This document shows, in pieces, positions 27,741-35,069 of a DNA stretch of 36,973 nucleotides. Source of the DNA: Brevibacillus massiliensis (GTDB lineage Bacteria > Bacillota > Bacilli > Brevibacillales > Brevibacillaceae); contig NZ_HE978537.1 of NCBI RefSeq assembly GCF_000311785.1, forward strand, positions 28,063-65,035. The letters run 5' to 3'. Made by a program: the position numbers and the translations under genes. The notes beneath the pieces were generated by a model that was not told where the DNA came from, searched no databases, and worked only from the letters and a program-made list of their open reading frames with translations. Numbering within the stretch: position 1 is the first letter of the stretch; every line of letters begins with the position of its first letter.

Positions 27741-29087
27741 TTGGACATTGTTCCGATAGTGCTTAACCTCGTTCTTGTGATGTTTCTCGTTTTGCTGAAC
27801 GGCTTCTTTGTCGCCGCCGAATTTGCCCTGGTCAAAGTGCGGCAAACACGCCTCACACAGCTTGTGAATGAAGGCAATAAACGCGCTGTTTACGCACAAA
27901 AGGTCTCGCAAAAATTAGACGCGTACATGTCGGCATGCCAGGTGGGTATTACCCTCGCCTCCCTTGGATTGGGCTGGGTCGGGGAACCGGCGATTGCTCA
28001 CATGATTATTGAGCCTTTGCTGGGGAACTTGCATCTGCCTGACTATGTCATGTCTACCCTGTCGTTCGGCGCCGCCTTTGCCATCATTACGTTTCTCCAT
28101 ATCGTCTTGGGGGAACTGGCTCCGAAGTCGCTGGCGATCCAGAAGGCGGAGGCCGCCTCGTTGTGGGCAGCACCACCGCTGATGCTGTTTTACAAAGTGT
28201 TTTATCCCGCGATCTGGTTGTTGAATGGCACGGCAAACCGCCTGCTTAAATGGTTGGGCTTGGAACCTGTCTCCGATCACGAAACCGCCCATACAGAAGA
28301 AGAAATTCGCTTGCTGGTGAACGAGAGCCATAAGAGCGGCCATATTGATCAGACTGAGTTTACATTGGTCAAACAAGTTTTCGACTTTTCTGAAAAATTG
28401 GCTCGTGAAGTGATGATTCCTCGTATCGATATGGTATGTTTATATACATCAAACTCGTTCCAAGAGAACCTGGACATCATCCGTTCCGAGCGGCATACCC
28501 GTTTTCCGGTAGCCGCCCTGGACAAGGACAACATCATCGGGTTCGTGCACGCCACCGATTTCTACCTGGCTGCATTGCATGAGGGAGAAGCGGAGATTGA
28601 ACAGCTGCTTCGTCCGGTGCTGACCGTGCCTGAAACGATGGAGATCAGTCAGGTGCTTCGCCTGATGCAGAAGCGTCGTTCGCAAATCGCCATCGTCATT
28701 GACGAATTCGGCGGTACCTCCGGCCTTGTGACGTTGGAAGACATCCTGGAAGAAATCGTCGGCGATATCCAGGACGAATTTGACGAACAAAAGCGGGCAG
28801 AGATCGAAAAAAGAGAAAAGGGCTTGTCCGTCTCCGGGCAGACATTGCTTTCCGATCTGAACGAACACTTGACGTTTGAACTTGAATCAGCTGATGTCGA
28901 CACCATTGGCGGATGGGTGTACAGCCAATTGGAAGAAGAGATTGCTGCAGGCAAATCGGTCAAGTGGGCGAATCACCTGTTTACCATCACCGAGATGGAG
29001 AACCACCGGATTAACCGGATTGAGATCACCCCTTGCGAAATAGACGAAAAAACAGAAGCTGAACTGCCGTTGCATCCGGCATCGTGA
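27741..29087 (+). CDS. CNNM/CorC (hemolysin C-like) transmembrane protein
   Basis: Protein of 448 residues with an N-terminal DUF21/CNNM membrane domain (hydrophobic segments within residues 1-135), a CBS domain pair (about 205-330: REVMIPRIDMVCLY, QIAIVIDEFGGTSGLVTLEDILEEIVGDIQDE) and a C-terminal CorC_HlyC domain (TIGGWVYSQLEEEIAAGKS). Relatives are linked to magnesium or cobalt efflux and resistance; older 'hemolysin' naming is not informative. The start is a TTG behind AAAGGATGATACGTTT. It is monocistronic, with its own promoter and a strong terminator. Confidence 0.93.
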   Translation: MDIVPIVLNLVLVMFLVLLNGFFVAAEFALVKVRQTRLTQLVNEGNKRAVYAQKVSQKLDAYMSACQVGITLASLGLGWVGEPAIAHMIIEPLLGNLHLPDYVMSTLSFGAAFAIITFLHIVLGELAPKSLAIQKAEAASLWAAPPLMLFYKVFYPAIWLLNGTANRLLKWLGLEPVSDHETAHTEEEIRLLVNESHKSGHIDQTEFTLVKQVFDFSEKLAREVMIPRIDMVCLYTSNSFQENLDIIRSERHTRFPVAALDKDNIIGFVHATDFYLAALHEGEAEIEQLLRPVLTVPETMEISQVLRLMQKRRSQIAIVIDEFGGTSGLVTLEDILEEIVGDIQDEFDEQKRAEIEKREKGLSVSGQTLLSDLNEHLTFELESADVDTIGGWVYSQLEEEIAAGKSVKWANHLFTITEMENHRINRIEITPCEIDEKTEAELPLHPAS

Positions 29088-29096
29088 CGACAAAGA

Positions 29097-29137
29097 GCCA
29101 CCTATTCCCCTTCGCTTTCGGGGAATAGGTGGCTTTT
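29097..29137 (+). terminator. Terminator after the CNNM/CorC-type gene
   Basis: A perfect 14-bp stem GCCACCTATTCCCC with its complement around a 9-nt loop, followed by TTTT. The convergent acetyltransferase gene ends 5 bp beyond and may share it. Confidence 0.88.
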
Positions 29138-29141
29138 GCAG

Positions 29142-29642
29142 TCATGATAAAAGCCATTTTTCCATCGCCATGACGTCTACGAACCGTCCATCCAAGATTC
29201 CCTGCTTTTCAAACACGCCAACTTCCCGGTAGCCGCATTTGCGATACAGCCCTTGGCCAAGCTGATTGGAAGGAAACGTAAACAGAACGATCTTGTAAAA
29301 CCCGTTCGCCTTTGCCACCTTGTCGATGGCATGAAGCAGCTGGCTGCCGATCCCTTTGCCGCGAAACCGGCGGTCTACGTAGATGGAAAGATCAGCTACT
29401 CCGTTATAGGCACAGCGATGTGAATAACGATTTAAAGATGCCCAACCGACGATTTCTCCTGCGATTCCGGCAACGAGTACCGCATATCGTCCCTGGTGCT
29501 CCCGAAACCAGCCTTCCATATAGGCCATGTCCTTGGGGTCCGACTCCAAAGTAGCGATCCGATCCTCGATTCCCTGGTTGTAAATACGCAGGATGGCTGC
29601 AACATCGGCAGGTTCGGCGCTGCGAACGGCGACATCTGACAT
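29142..29642 (-). CDS. GNAT N-acetyltransferase, phosphinothricin acetyltransferase type
   Basis: Acetyl-CoA-dependent N-acetyltransferase of 166 residues. The GNAT acetyl-CoA loop is visible as DRRFRGKGIGSQLLHAI, after ADLSIYV, and the C-terminal part is GLYRKCGYREVGVFEKQGILDGRFVDVMAMEKW, which resembles phosphinothricin (PAT) and related amino-acid-analogue acetyltransferases. The substrate cannot be assigned from sequence. GGAAGGGAAGACCAGT precedes the ATG. It has no obvious operon partner. Confidence 0.88.
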   Translation of the reverse strand: MSDVAVRSAEPADVAAILRIYNQGIEDRIATLESDPKDMAYMEGWFREHQGRYAVLVAGIAGEIVGWASLNRYSHRCAYNGVADLSIYVDRRFRGKGIGSQLLHAIDKVAKANGFYKIVLFTFPSNQLGQGLYRKCGYREVGVFEKQGILDGRFVDVMAMEKWLLS

Positions 29643-29782
29643 ACTGGTCTTCCCTTCCCCTCTCGGTCATGTATCGTCAAGCTGCCAAACGCAAGGATGT
29701 ATATACAGTTATTTTACAGCGGCGATACCGTTTCGGACAGTCTTATCCTCTCCCGGGTTCAGAAAAGCGGCAAACAGGAAAA

Positions 29783-29803
29783 GGGACCCCGCAGCGGAGT
29801 CCC
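29783..29803 (-). terminator. Hairpin after the 211-residue acetyltransferase-like gene
   Basis: GGGACTCC/GGGGTCCC stem on the minus strand with a 5-nt loop, followed by TTTTCC. It lies about 40 bp after the stop codon and is a likely but not strong terminator. Confidence 0.5.
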
Positions 29804-29845
29804 TTCCATATCTAGAATGATCTTTTTTTATTGACCGATCAGACG

Positions 29846-30481
29846 CTATGTGTCCGTATCCCAATACCACTCCGTGATGGACATGATGGCGAAATCGCTT
29901 GGCATCCGCATCCTTTGCCGGAGTGCCGCAACGGGCAGCAGCACATCGGTTAAGGCAAACTCCGGTTTGCGAGGTATCCACTCCATCCCCTGTTTTCTCG
30001 TAGAAAACACAAAGATGTTCGGCCCCACTTCCGCGAATTTCATCCGCTGCAGTGTCTTTCGTCCGGCAACGCTTGCCGCAATCGCGTAAATCACATCGAT
30101 GAAATAGCCGCGTTTCCTCATCTGCCGCAAGTGTTCTTGCAGGAGCAGGAACAGATGCTTCGCCCGGATCGCCGGATACTTCCGCTTATCCACCACAATG
30201 GAAGACAAGTAGGCTTGGTACCAGCCCATTTTTCGGTAGGGCAGCACACTTCCCTCCGTCTCCGCCTCATTGGATGTGCCCCGCTTGATTTTTTCGGCAA
30301 TCTCCGCTGATATCGGAACGAGAGTAACGTAACCGACCAGATCAGCCCCGTGCTTGATGCAAATGTCGGTGTACGGGTTTGTCTCCAAACGCTTTTGTGT
30401 AATCTCTTGATCCACAAGGTATTCCGGTTGGTAGACGATCGCATCCAGATTGACTAATTTCTCCACGTCATCCTTTTGCAA
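29846..30481 (-). CDS. GNAT-like hypothetical protein under putative TetR control
   Basis: Protein of 211 residues. DICIKHGADLVGYVTLVPIS and the following AYLSSIVVDKRKY resemble the central strands of the GNAT fold, but the acetyl-CoA loop is not classic, so the activity is uncertain. The annotated start is TTG 30481 and has no nearby ribosome-binding site; the only good one (AAAGGAG) lies about 25 nt upstream and abuts an in-frame ATG that is followed at once by TAG. A strong promoter and an operator matching those of the tetR and MFS genes lie upstream. Confidence 0.72.
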   Translation of the reverse strand: MQKDDVEKLVNLDAIVYQPEYLVDQEITQKRLETNPYTDICIKHGADLVGYVTLVPISAEIAEKIKRGTSNEAETEGSVLPYRKMGWYQAYLSSIVVDKRKYPAIRAKHLFLLLQEHLRQMRKRGYFIDVIYAIAASVAGRKTLQRMKFAEVGPNIFVFSTRKQGMEWIPRKPEFALTDVLLPVAALRQRMRMPSDFAIMSITEWYWDTDT

Positions 30482-30533
30482 GTAATGAATACTGAAGATC
30501 TACATCTCCTTTTTTTGAACCCAAAAACCAAAT

Positions 30534-30559
30534 CAACCATAATAGTTTTTTAGGTTTTG
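30534..30559 (-). promoter_or_regulatory. Operator O3, TetR-type
   Basis: On the minus strand AAACC and GGTTG flank the 14-bp core TAAAAAACTATTAT. It matches the site before the MFS gene at 19 of 26 positions. Both arms differ from that site and still pair with each other (AACC/GGTT). It starts 10 bp after the -10 box. Confidence 0.65.
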
Positions 30560-30568
30560 GATATTTAC

Positions 30569-30598
30569 ATTATACTCCTCCGGGCAGCATCTGTTCAA
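30569..30598 (-). promoter_or_regulatory. Sigma-A promoter of the 211-residue GNAT-like gene
   Basis: TTGAAC and TATAAT with 18-bp spacing on the minus strand. The perfect -10 box lies just upstream of operator O3. Confidence 0.75.
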
Positions 30599-30649
30599 GG
30601 CCGGCCATCCGCCGCTGCCGCCGCCCTGCCGCCATTTTCCCGATAAACT

Positions 30650-31857
30650 TCAACTTTCTTTCCGGAAACGCCCCATCGTTCCTTTTTTCTTTGGAATCAA
30701 CGTGACGGACATCAGCGCGGCACAGAGAAGAATGCCTGCGCCGACGGCAATGAGCGCCGCGGGAATGGAGATAAAGTCAGTTAATACGCCTCCGGCGATC
30801 GGACCTGCGATCATCCCGATTGCATGAAACATATTGAACAAGGCGTACGCCGAACCGTAATCGCCGTTTCTCCCTACTCGATCGACAATCCCCCCGAGTG
30901 TCGAAAGGGTGGGCGACAATGTAAAGCCGATGACGGCACCGACCAGAATCATCACGAGAACCGTCTGCCAAAGGGGATACGGGATGACTAAGAGCTGCAG
31001 CGAGATAGACAACAAGACCAAGCCGATCAGCATGAGGGCATACGGATTGTACCGACCCGAGAGCATACAGGTGCGATCACTCCGTACGCCAACGTCATCA
31101 CGCCAAACAGCAGGCCGAGTCCAACCGGTGTGATGGCCAACCTTTGGGTCAAGTGCATGGGCAAAAGAGGCTCCAATAGCGTCAGGGTCGTCTCGGCCAG
31201 CAAGATGATGCAGGCGATGAACAGCACGGAGCGGTTGCGCAGAAAAGGCAGGACTCCCTGGTTGGCTTCACATTTGCTGCGGGTCGGCTCTTTGAGCAGC
31301 AGCAGGACCAGCACGAAGTTGAGTACAATCAAACCGGTGGAAAAGAAAAACGGCAGCTCATAGCCACCCATTTCAAACAGCCAACCGCCGATCGGGGCCC
31401 CCAGCAAGGAGCCGGTCGAGATGCCCGTCAAGGCAATGCCCATCGCCGCACCGCGCGATTTGCCGGAAAACAGGTCGGCCAGCAGGGCCAAAGCCGCTGT
31501 CCAGGAAGCTGCCGCTGCAATCCCCTGGACAATACGGGCGACAATCAGGGTGAGCATCGTTTTGGCAAATGCAAACAAACAAGTCGAGACGGCAAGGCCC
31601 AACAACCCGAAGACGATGGGTACCTTCCTGCCCACGCGATCCGCTGTCCTGCCAAAAAATGGCGTCGCCGCAAACAGCGCCACCGCGTAACTGCCGAACA
31701 GGATACCGAGCGCTGAAGAGGAGGGCTGCAGGTTCTCTGTGAAATAAGGAATCAGCGGAATCAGCAAACTGTAAAGCAGTATATCGACAAATAGAATCGA
31801 TATCACCAGGCATAGTCCGATCCACTGCGGCTTGCTCATTTTTTGATTGACTGACAT
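30650..31857 (-). pseudogene. MFS drug-efflux-type transporter, frameshifted
   Basis: Two frames together give a 12-helix major facilitator. The first (ATG 31857, behind AGAGGTGATTACG) has the motif-A loop GRTADRVGRKVP and GISTGSLLGAPIGGWLFE and ends after LAYGVIAPV. The second begins at MLSGRYNPYALMLIG and runs to 30650. The shift at about 31060-31070 is not at a homopolymer; adding one base restores APVMLSGRYN, and the loop may be two residues short of the family norm. It lies downstream of tetR with operator O2 before it, so it was probably the regulated efflux pump. It could also be a sequencing error. Confidence 0.82.
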
Positions 31858-31885
31858 CGTAATCACCTCTGCCCTGTAACCATGT

Positions 31886-31911
31886 AAACTAAAATTGTTT
31901 TTTAAGTTTCC
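31886..31911 (-). promoter_or_regulatory. Operator O2, TetR-type, before the MFS gene
   Basis: On the minus strand AAACT and AGTTT flank the core TAAAAAACAATTTT, giving symmetric arms. It is 23/26 identical to the site upstream of tetR. It ends 29 bp before the MFS start codon. Confidence 0.72.
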
Positions 31912-31943
31912 ACGCAAAAAAGAGAGAATCTCCGTGCTTTTAT

Positions 31944-32513
31944 CTAGCTTTCACGTTTCTCCCTCGATACCAGACCATACAGCAAAATCTCCACGATAGA
32001 CGAAAGGGCTTCGTCCAGGTTAATGTGGTTGTTCATGTAGAAACGCTGATCGAGAATGGAATTCGTCGCGTCCACGATCAGCTTCATGATCAGGGCCGGA
32101 CTTTTGGCAACGATCAGCCCTTCTTCAATCCCTTGCTCTATCAGCATGCGAAGCACGTCCCAATCGTCTTTGAGAGCGGCGTCGATCTTGGCCCACTGCT
32201 CCGGGAAATAGCGTTTCATTTGATCCAAAATCTTCAAATCGTAAAGTTCGTAATGGTTTGGCAATACGGTCATGACACCGGTGATTTTTTCGATTAAAGA
32301 CAGCTGTTCGTCCCGGACGATTTGCCTCGTCTTTTCATCCGCTTCCTGCAAGGTTTGGTCGATTATCGTCTCCAAAACCTCGACCTTGGAAGAGAAATGT
32401 TCATACAGCGTCCGCTTGCTGATGCCAAGCCGCTTGGATAAATCATCCATGGTAAATTTCATGCCGCTGTCATGGATCTCTTCTATAAAAGCCTGCATGA
32501 TCCGATCTTTCAT
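31944..32513 (-). CDS. TetR/AcrR family transcriptional regulator
   Basis: Repressor of 189 residues. The N-terminal helix-turn-helix is typical of TetR (MDDLSKRLGISKRTLYEHFSSKVEVLETII, residues about 22-51), with a helical ligand-binding C-terminal region. I use the ATG at 32513 behind GGGGGGCTGATC; the longer frame from 32546 has no signal. It lies directly upstream of the MFS gene on the same strand. Matching operator-like sites before tetR, the MFS gene and the 211-residue gene suggest that it represses all three, including itself. The ligand is unknown. Confidence 0.93.
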   Translation of the reverse strand: MKDRIMQAFIEEIHDSGMKFTMDDLSKRLGISKRTLYEHFSSKVEVLETIIDQTLQEADEKTRQIVRDEQLSLIEKITGVMTVLPNHYELYDLKILDQMKRYFPEQWAKIDAALKDDWDVLRMLIEQGIEEGLIVAKSPALIMKLIVDATNSILDQRFYMNNHINLDEALSSIVEILLYGLVSREKRES

Positions 32514-32548
32514 GATCAGCCCCCCGCAATAAGTTCTGTAAATCACCG

Positions 32549-32574
32549 AAACGAAAATCGTTTTTTCAGTTTCC
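32549..32574 (-). promoter_or_regulatory. Operator O1, TetR-type, before tetR
   Basis: On the minus strand AAACT and CGTTT flank the core GAAAAAACGATTTT. It matches O2 at 23/26 positions and lies 7 bp after the -10 box of the tetR promoter, fitting autoregulation. A perfect short palindrome AAACGA-AAA-TCGTTT is nested within it. Confidence 0.72.
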
Positions 32575-32581
32575 GAAGTTT

Positions 32582-32610
32582 ATTTTACATCATCCAAAGC
32601 GAAAGGGCAA
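32582..32610 (-). promoter_or_regulatory. Sigma-A promoter of tetR
   Basis: TTGCCC and TAAAAT with 17-bp spacing on the minus strand. The predicted transcription start falls at the edge of operator O1. Confidence 0.6.
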
Positions 32611-32654
32611 GTGCCTGCAGCGGCACTTCACCCCCTTTGCCAATCGTCAACAGG

Positions 32655-33202
32655 TTACTCCTTCATCGCTTCATACTCGGTTTTTAAGATCCCCATGTAT
32701 ACCATATCGTGATAGGTTCCATTGAAAAAGTATCTCTGCCTGATTCTTCCCTCTTCTCTAAATCCGCACTTGAGGTAGCAGTGGTAGGCCTGTGCATTGA
32801 AATCGTGCACTTTCAATTCAAGCTTGTGCAAATTCAACCGCTCAAAGACAAAACCCTGCAAGAGGCGGATGGCTTCAGAGCCGTATCCCTTCCCCTGGTC
32901 GCACGCTCTGCCGATGACAATGCCCATCTCTGCCACTCTATTCTTCCAATCGATCTGGTGCAAGTCGATTTGCCCGATGTACTCCGCCGTATCCTTGCGG
33001 GCGATCACAAAGCCTCTTTGTTCTCCTTTTTTTCCAGCATCGCATGCAGGAAGCCCTCCGTATCGTTTACCGTCTGGGGGAAGAGAAAAATATCCGAGAG
33101 TTGGTTGACGATTTCCGGATCATTGACCCATTGGCGCATATGCGGCAAATCCTCCTGCATGTATTCCCTCAGCATCATCCGCTCACCCAGTATTCTTGGC
33201 AT
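32655..33202 (-). pseudogene. RimJ/RimL-type GNAT acetyltransferase, frameshifted at an A7 tract
   Basis: The first frame starts at ATG 33202 (MPRILGERMMLREY) behind AAAGG and runs through GFLHAMLEKK, then ends at a TGA. The second frame continues with GFVIARKDTAEYIGQIDL and holds the acetyl-CoA loop RACDQGKGYGSEAIRLL and YLKCGFREEGRIRQ. The switch lies in a run of seven A residues (about 33026-33032): eight would read EKKGEQRGFVIARK and restore about 181 residues in one frame. The second frame could start independently at GTG 33008 but would lack the N-terminal strands. Status as pseudogene, phase-variable gene or sequencing error is open. Confidence 0.8.
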
Positions 33203-33328
33203 GATGCCTTTCTCCCTCCCGGATTGTTTTTTTCCTATCATACAGCGCGATTGCATTCATTTCCACTCATAGTCTCCTGACAAACAGCCACATTATGTAC
33301 TGAAACGAAAACAGGGAGAATCACGACC

Positions 33329-34030
33329 ATGAACTGGAAAAACATCCTTCTGGTGGCCGTCAGCCTTGTCGCCTGCGGATGGACCTCAACTCCCGCCGCG
33401 GCAAAATCGCCGCCGCATACGATCTTTCACGTCAACACCAGCCAAAAGCTGATCGCCCTCACCTTTGATGACGGTCCCCATCCTGTGTACACGATGAGGC
33501 TCCTCAAGATCCTGGACAAGTACAACGCCAAAGGGACGTTTTTCGTCGTCGGACAAAGGGCGAAGTGGTATCCCAAAGTCATCCGGAAAATTCATCGCAA
33601 AGGGCATGAGCTGGGCAATCACACGTACACCCATCCGCCGATGAGGAGGGTCAGCGCCCGAAGGCTGAAGCAGGAAATTCAACGGACCGACCAAATTATC
33701 CATGCCTTGACCGGAACCTATCCCGTCTTTTTCCGGCCGCCCGGGGGAGAGCTGACACACACGGTCCTCCGCGAGTCAGCCAGGCAAAAGCATCCGATCG
33801 CCATCTGGTCTTATGCGCAGGACACGCAAGACTGGAAAAACCCTGGTGTAGGCAAGATCGTAACCAGGGTGACGGGAAGCGCCAAGCCCGGCAACATCGT
33901 CTTGTTCCACGATTCCGGCGTTGACCGCACCCAAACGCTGCAGGCTGTGGAGAGAACGCTGGCCATCCTCTCAAAGCGGGGCTACAAATTCGTCACCTTG
34001 TCCGAGCTCATGCGCCATCACCAACAGTAG
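33329..34030 (+). CDS. Polysaccharide deacetylase (NodB domain), exported
   Basis: Extracytoplasmic deacetylase of 233 residues, likely acting on peptidoglycan or another N-acetylated glycan. NodB motifs are clear: TFDDGP (45-50) with the catalytic and metal Asp, H98-TYT-H102 metal ligands, and RPPGG (135-139). The hydrophobic N-terminus ends in L13-V14-A15-C16, a lipobox-like sequence, so it may be a lipoprotein; an AxA-type cleavage near residue 25 is the alternative. AGGGAGAATCACGACC precedes the ATG. It is 18 bp upstream of the LigD-type polymerase gene and may be co-transcribed. Confidence 0.92.
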   Translation: MNWKNILLVAVSLVACGWTSTPAAAKSPPHTIFHVNTSQKLIALTFDDGPHPVYTMRLLKILDKYNAKGTFFVVGQRAKWYPKVIRKIHRKGHELGNHTYTHPPMRRVSARRLKQEIQRTDQIIHALTGTYPVFFRPPGGELTHTVLRESARQKHPIAIWSYAQDTQDWKNPGVGKIVTRVTGSAKPGNIVLFHDSGVDRTQTLQAVERTLAILSKRGYKFVTLSELMRHHQQ

Positions 34031-34048
34031 GGAACGGGGGAAACCGAC

Positions 34049-34957
34049 ATGCCGGCAGCAACCCAGGAACACGTCTTGACCATTGAAGGGAAGACGCTTA
34101 CGATCAGCAATCCAGACAAGCCGCTGTGGCCGGAAGCAGGTGTGACCAAACTGGCTTATCTTCAGTACCTGCTGGCCGTAGCTCCAGTCATGCTGCGCTA
34201 CACGAAAAACCGTCTGCTGACCGTCATCCGCTATCCCCACGGCATCCACGACAAGCATTTTTACCAAAAAAACGTTCCCGATTACGCACCCGAGTGGATC
34301 GCGACTGCCGTCTGGGAGAAAACCCGCTACCCCTTGCTCAACGATCTGCCCACCCTCATCTGGATGGCAAACCAGGCCGCTTTGGAGTGGCATGTCTCCT
34401 TCCACTTCGTCGGCGACGAAATCCCGACAGAGCTGGTATTTGACCTCGATCCCTCGACTCCGGAATTCGAGCCCGCGGTGGAGGCCGCCCTGCGGGTAAA
34501 AGAGGTGCTTGATGAACTGCAGTTGGCCTCCTACGTGAAAACCTCGGGTGCCAGCGGCCTGCAGATCTACATTCCGATCAAACGGCGTTACCGCTTTGAA
34601 CAGACGCGCCAGGTCGGGAAGTTCGTCGCCACCTACCTGACGGAAAAATTTCCGCAGTTTTTAACCGTGGAGCGGCTGGTTAAAAATCGCGGCACCAAGC
34701 TTTACATCGACTATCTGCAGCACTGGCGGGGCAAGACGCTGGCCGCCCCCTACTCCACCCGGGCAAAACCGCAGGCGACCGTCTCCACCCCGCTCACCTG
34801 GCAGGAGGTGCCGCATATCCATCCGACCCACTTTACGGTTCACAACGTGCCTGATCGGCTGCAGCAGAAAGGCGATCTGTTCGCCCCCCTGCTTGACGAA
34901 GACAACCGGGCTTCGCTCGACTCGATCCTGGGATTTTTGTCAAAAAAGAAAACATGA
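34049..34957 (+). CDS. Stand-alone NHEJ DNA polymerase (LigD polymerase domain-type)
   Basis: Primase-polymerase (AEP superfamily) of 302 residues corresponding to the polymerase domain of LigD, which fills gaps at broken ends held by Ku. Metal-binding aspartates are in LVFDLDPSTPEF, with upstream NQAALEWHVS and KTSGASGLQIYIPI, all typical of LigD polymerase domains. No ligase or phosphoesterase domain is attached. The ATG at 34049 follows GGAACGGGGGAAACCGAC. The partner ligase is about 9 kb and Ku about 18 kb to the left. Its neighbour, a polysaccharide deacetylase, has no obvious link to repair. Confidence 0.93.
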   Translation: MPAATQEHVLTIEGKTLTISNPDKPLWPEAGVTKLAYLQYLLAVAPVMLRYTKNRLLTVIRYPHGIHDKHFYQKNVPDYAPEWIATAVWEKTRYPLLNDLPTLIWMANQAALEWHVSFHFVGDEIPTELVFDLDPSTPEFEPAVEAALRVKEVLDELQLASYVKTSGASGLQIYIPIKRRYRFEQTRQVGKFVATYLTEKFPQFLTVERLVKNRGTKLYIDYLQHWRGKTLAAPYSTRAKPQATVSTPLTWQEVPHIHPTHFTVHNVPDRLQQKGDLFAPLLDEDNRASLDSILGFLSKKKT

Positions 34958-34992
34958 GCAGCACCTATTCCCTTTAAAAGGAATGTGCTGCT
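34957..34992 (+). terminator. Terminator after the NHEJ polymerase gene
   Basis: AGCAGCAC/GTGCTGCT outer stem and ATTCC/GGAAT inner stem, followed by TGTTTT. It overlaps the last base of the stop codon. Confidence 0.75.
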
Positions 34993-35020
34993 TGTTTTCA
35001 CGGAAAAATAGGGGTGATTA

Positions 35021-35029
35021 TGTTATACT
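35021..35029 (+). promoter_or_regulatory. Extended -10 promoter of lgt
   Basis: TGTTATACT is a TGn extended -10 element about 40 bp before the lgt start. The -35 region is poor, as expected for this class. Confidence 0.5.
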
Positions 35030-35069
35030 GACATAAGACATATCCTTTACCAGAAGGAGGAGAACTGTT

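Noticed and set aside
33210-33240. AAAAAAACAAT upstream of the frameshifted RimJ/RimL-type gene, similar to the core of the TetR operators
   Set aside because: The flanking AAAC/GTTT arms are missing, so the match is to an A-rich core only.
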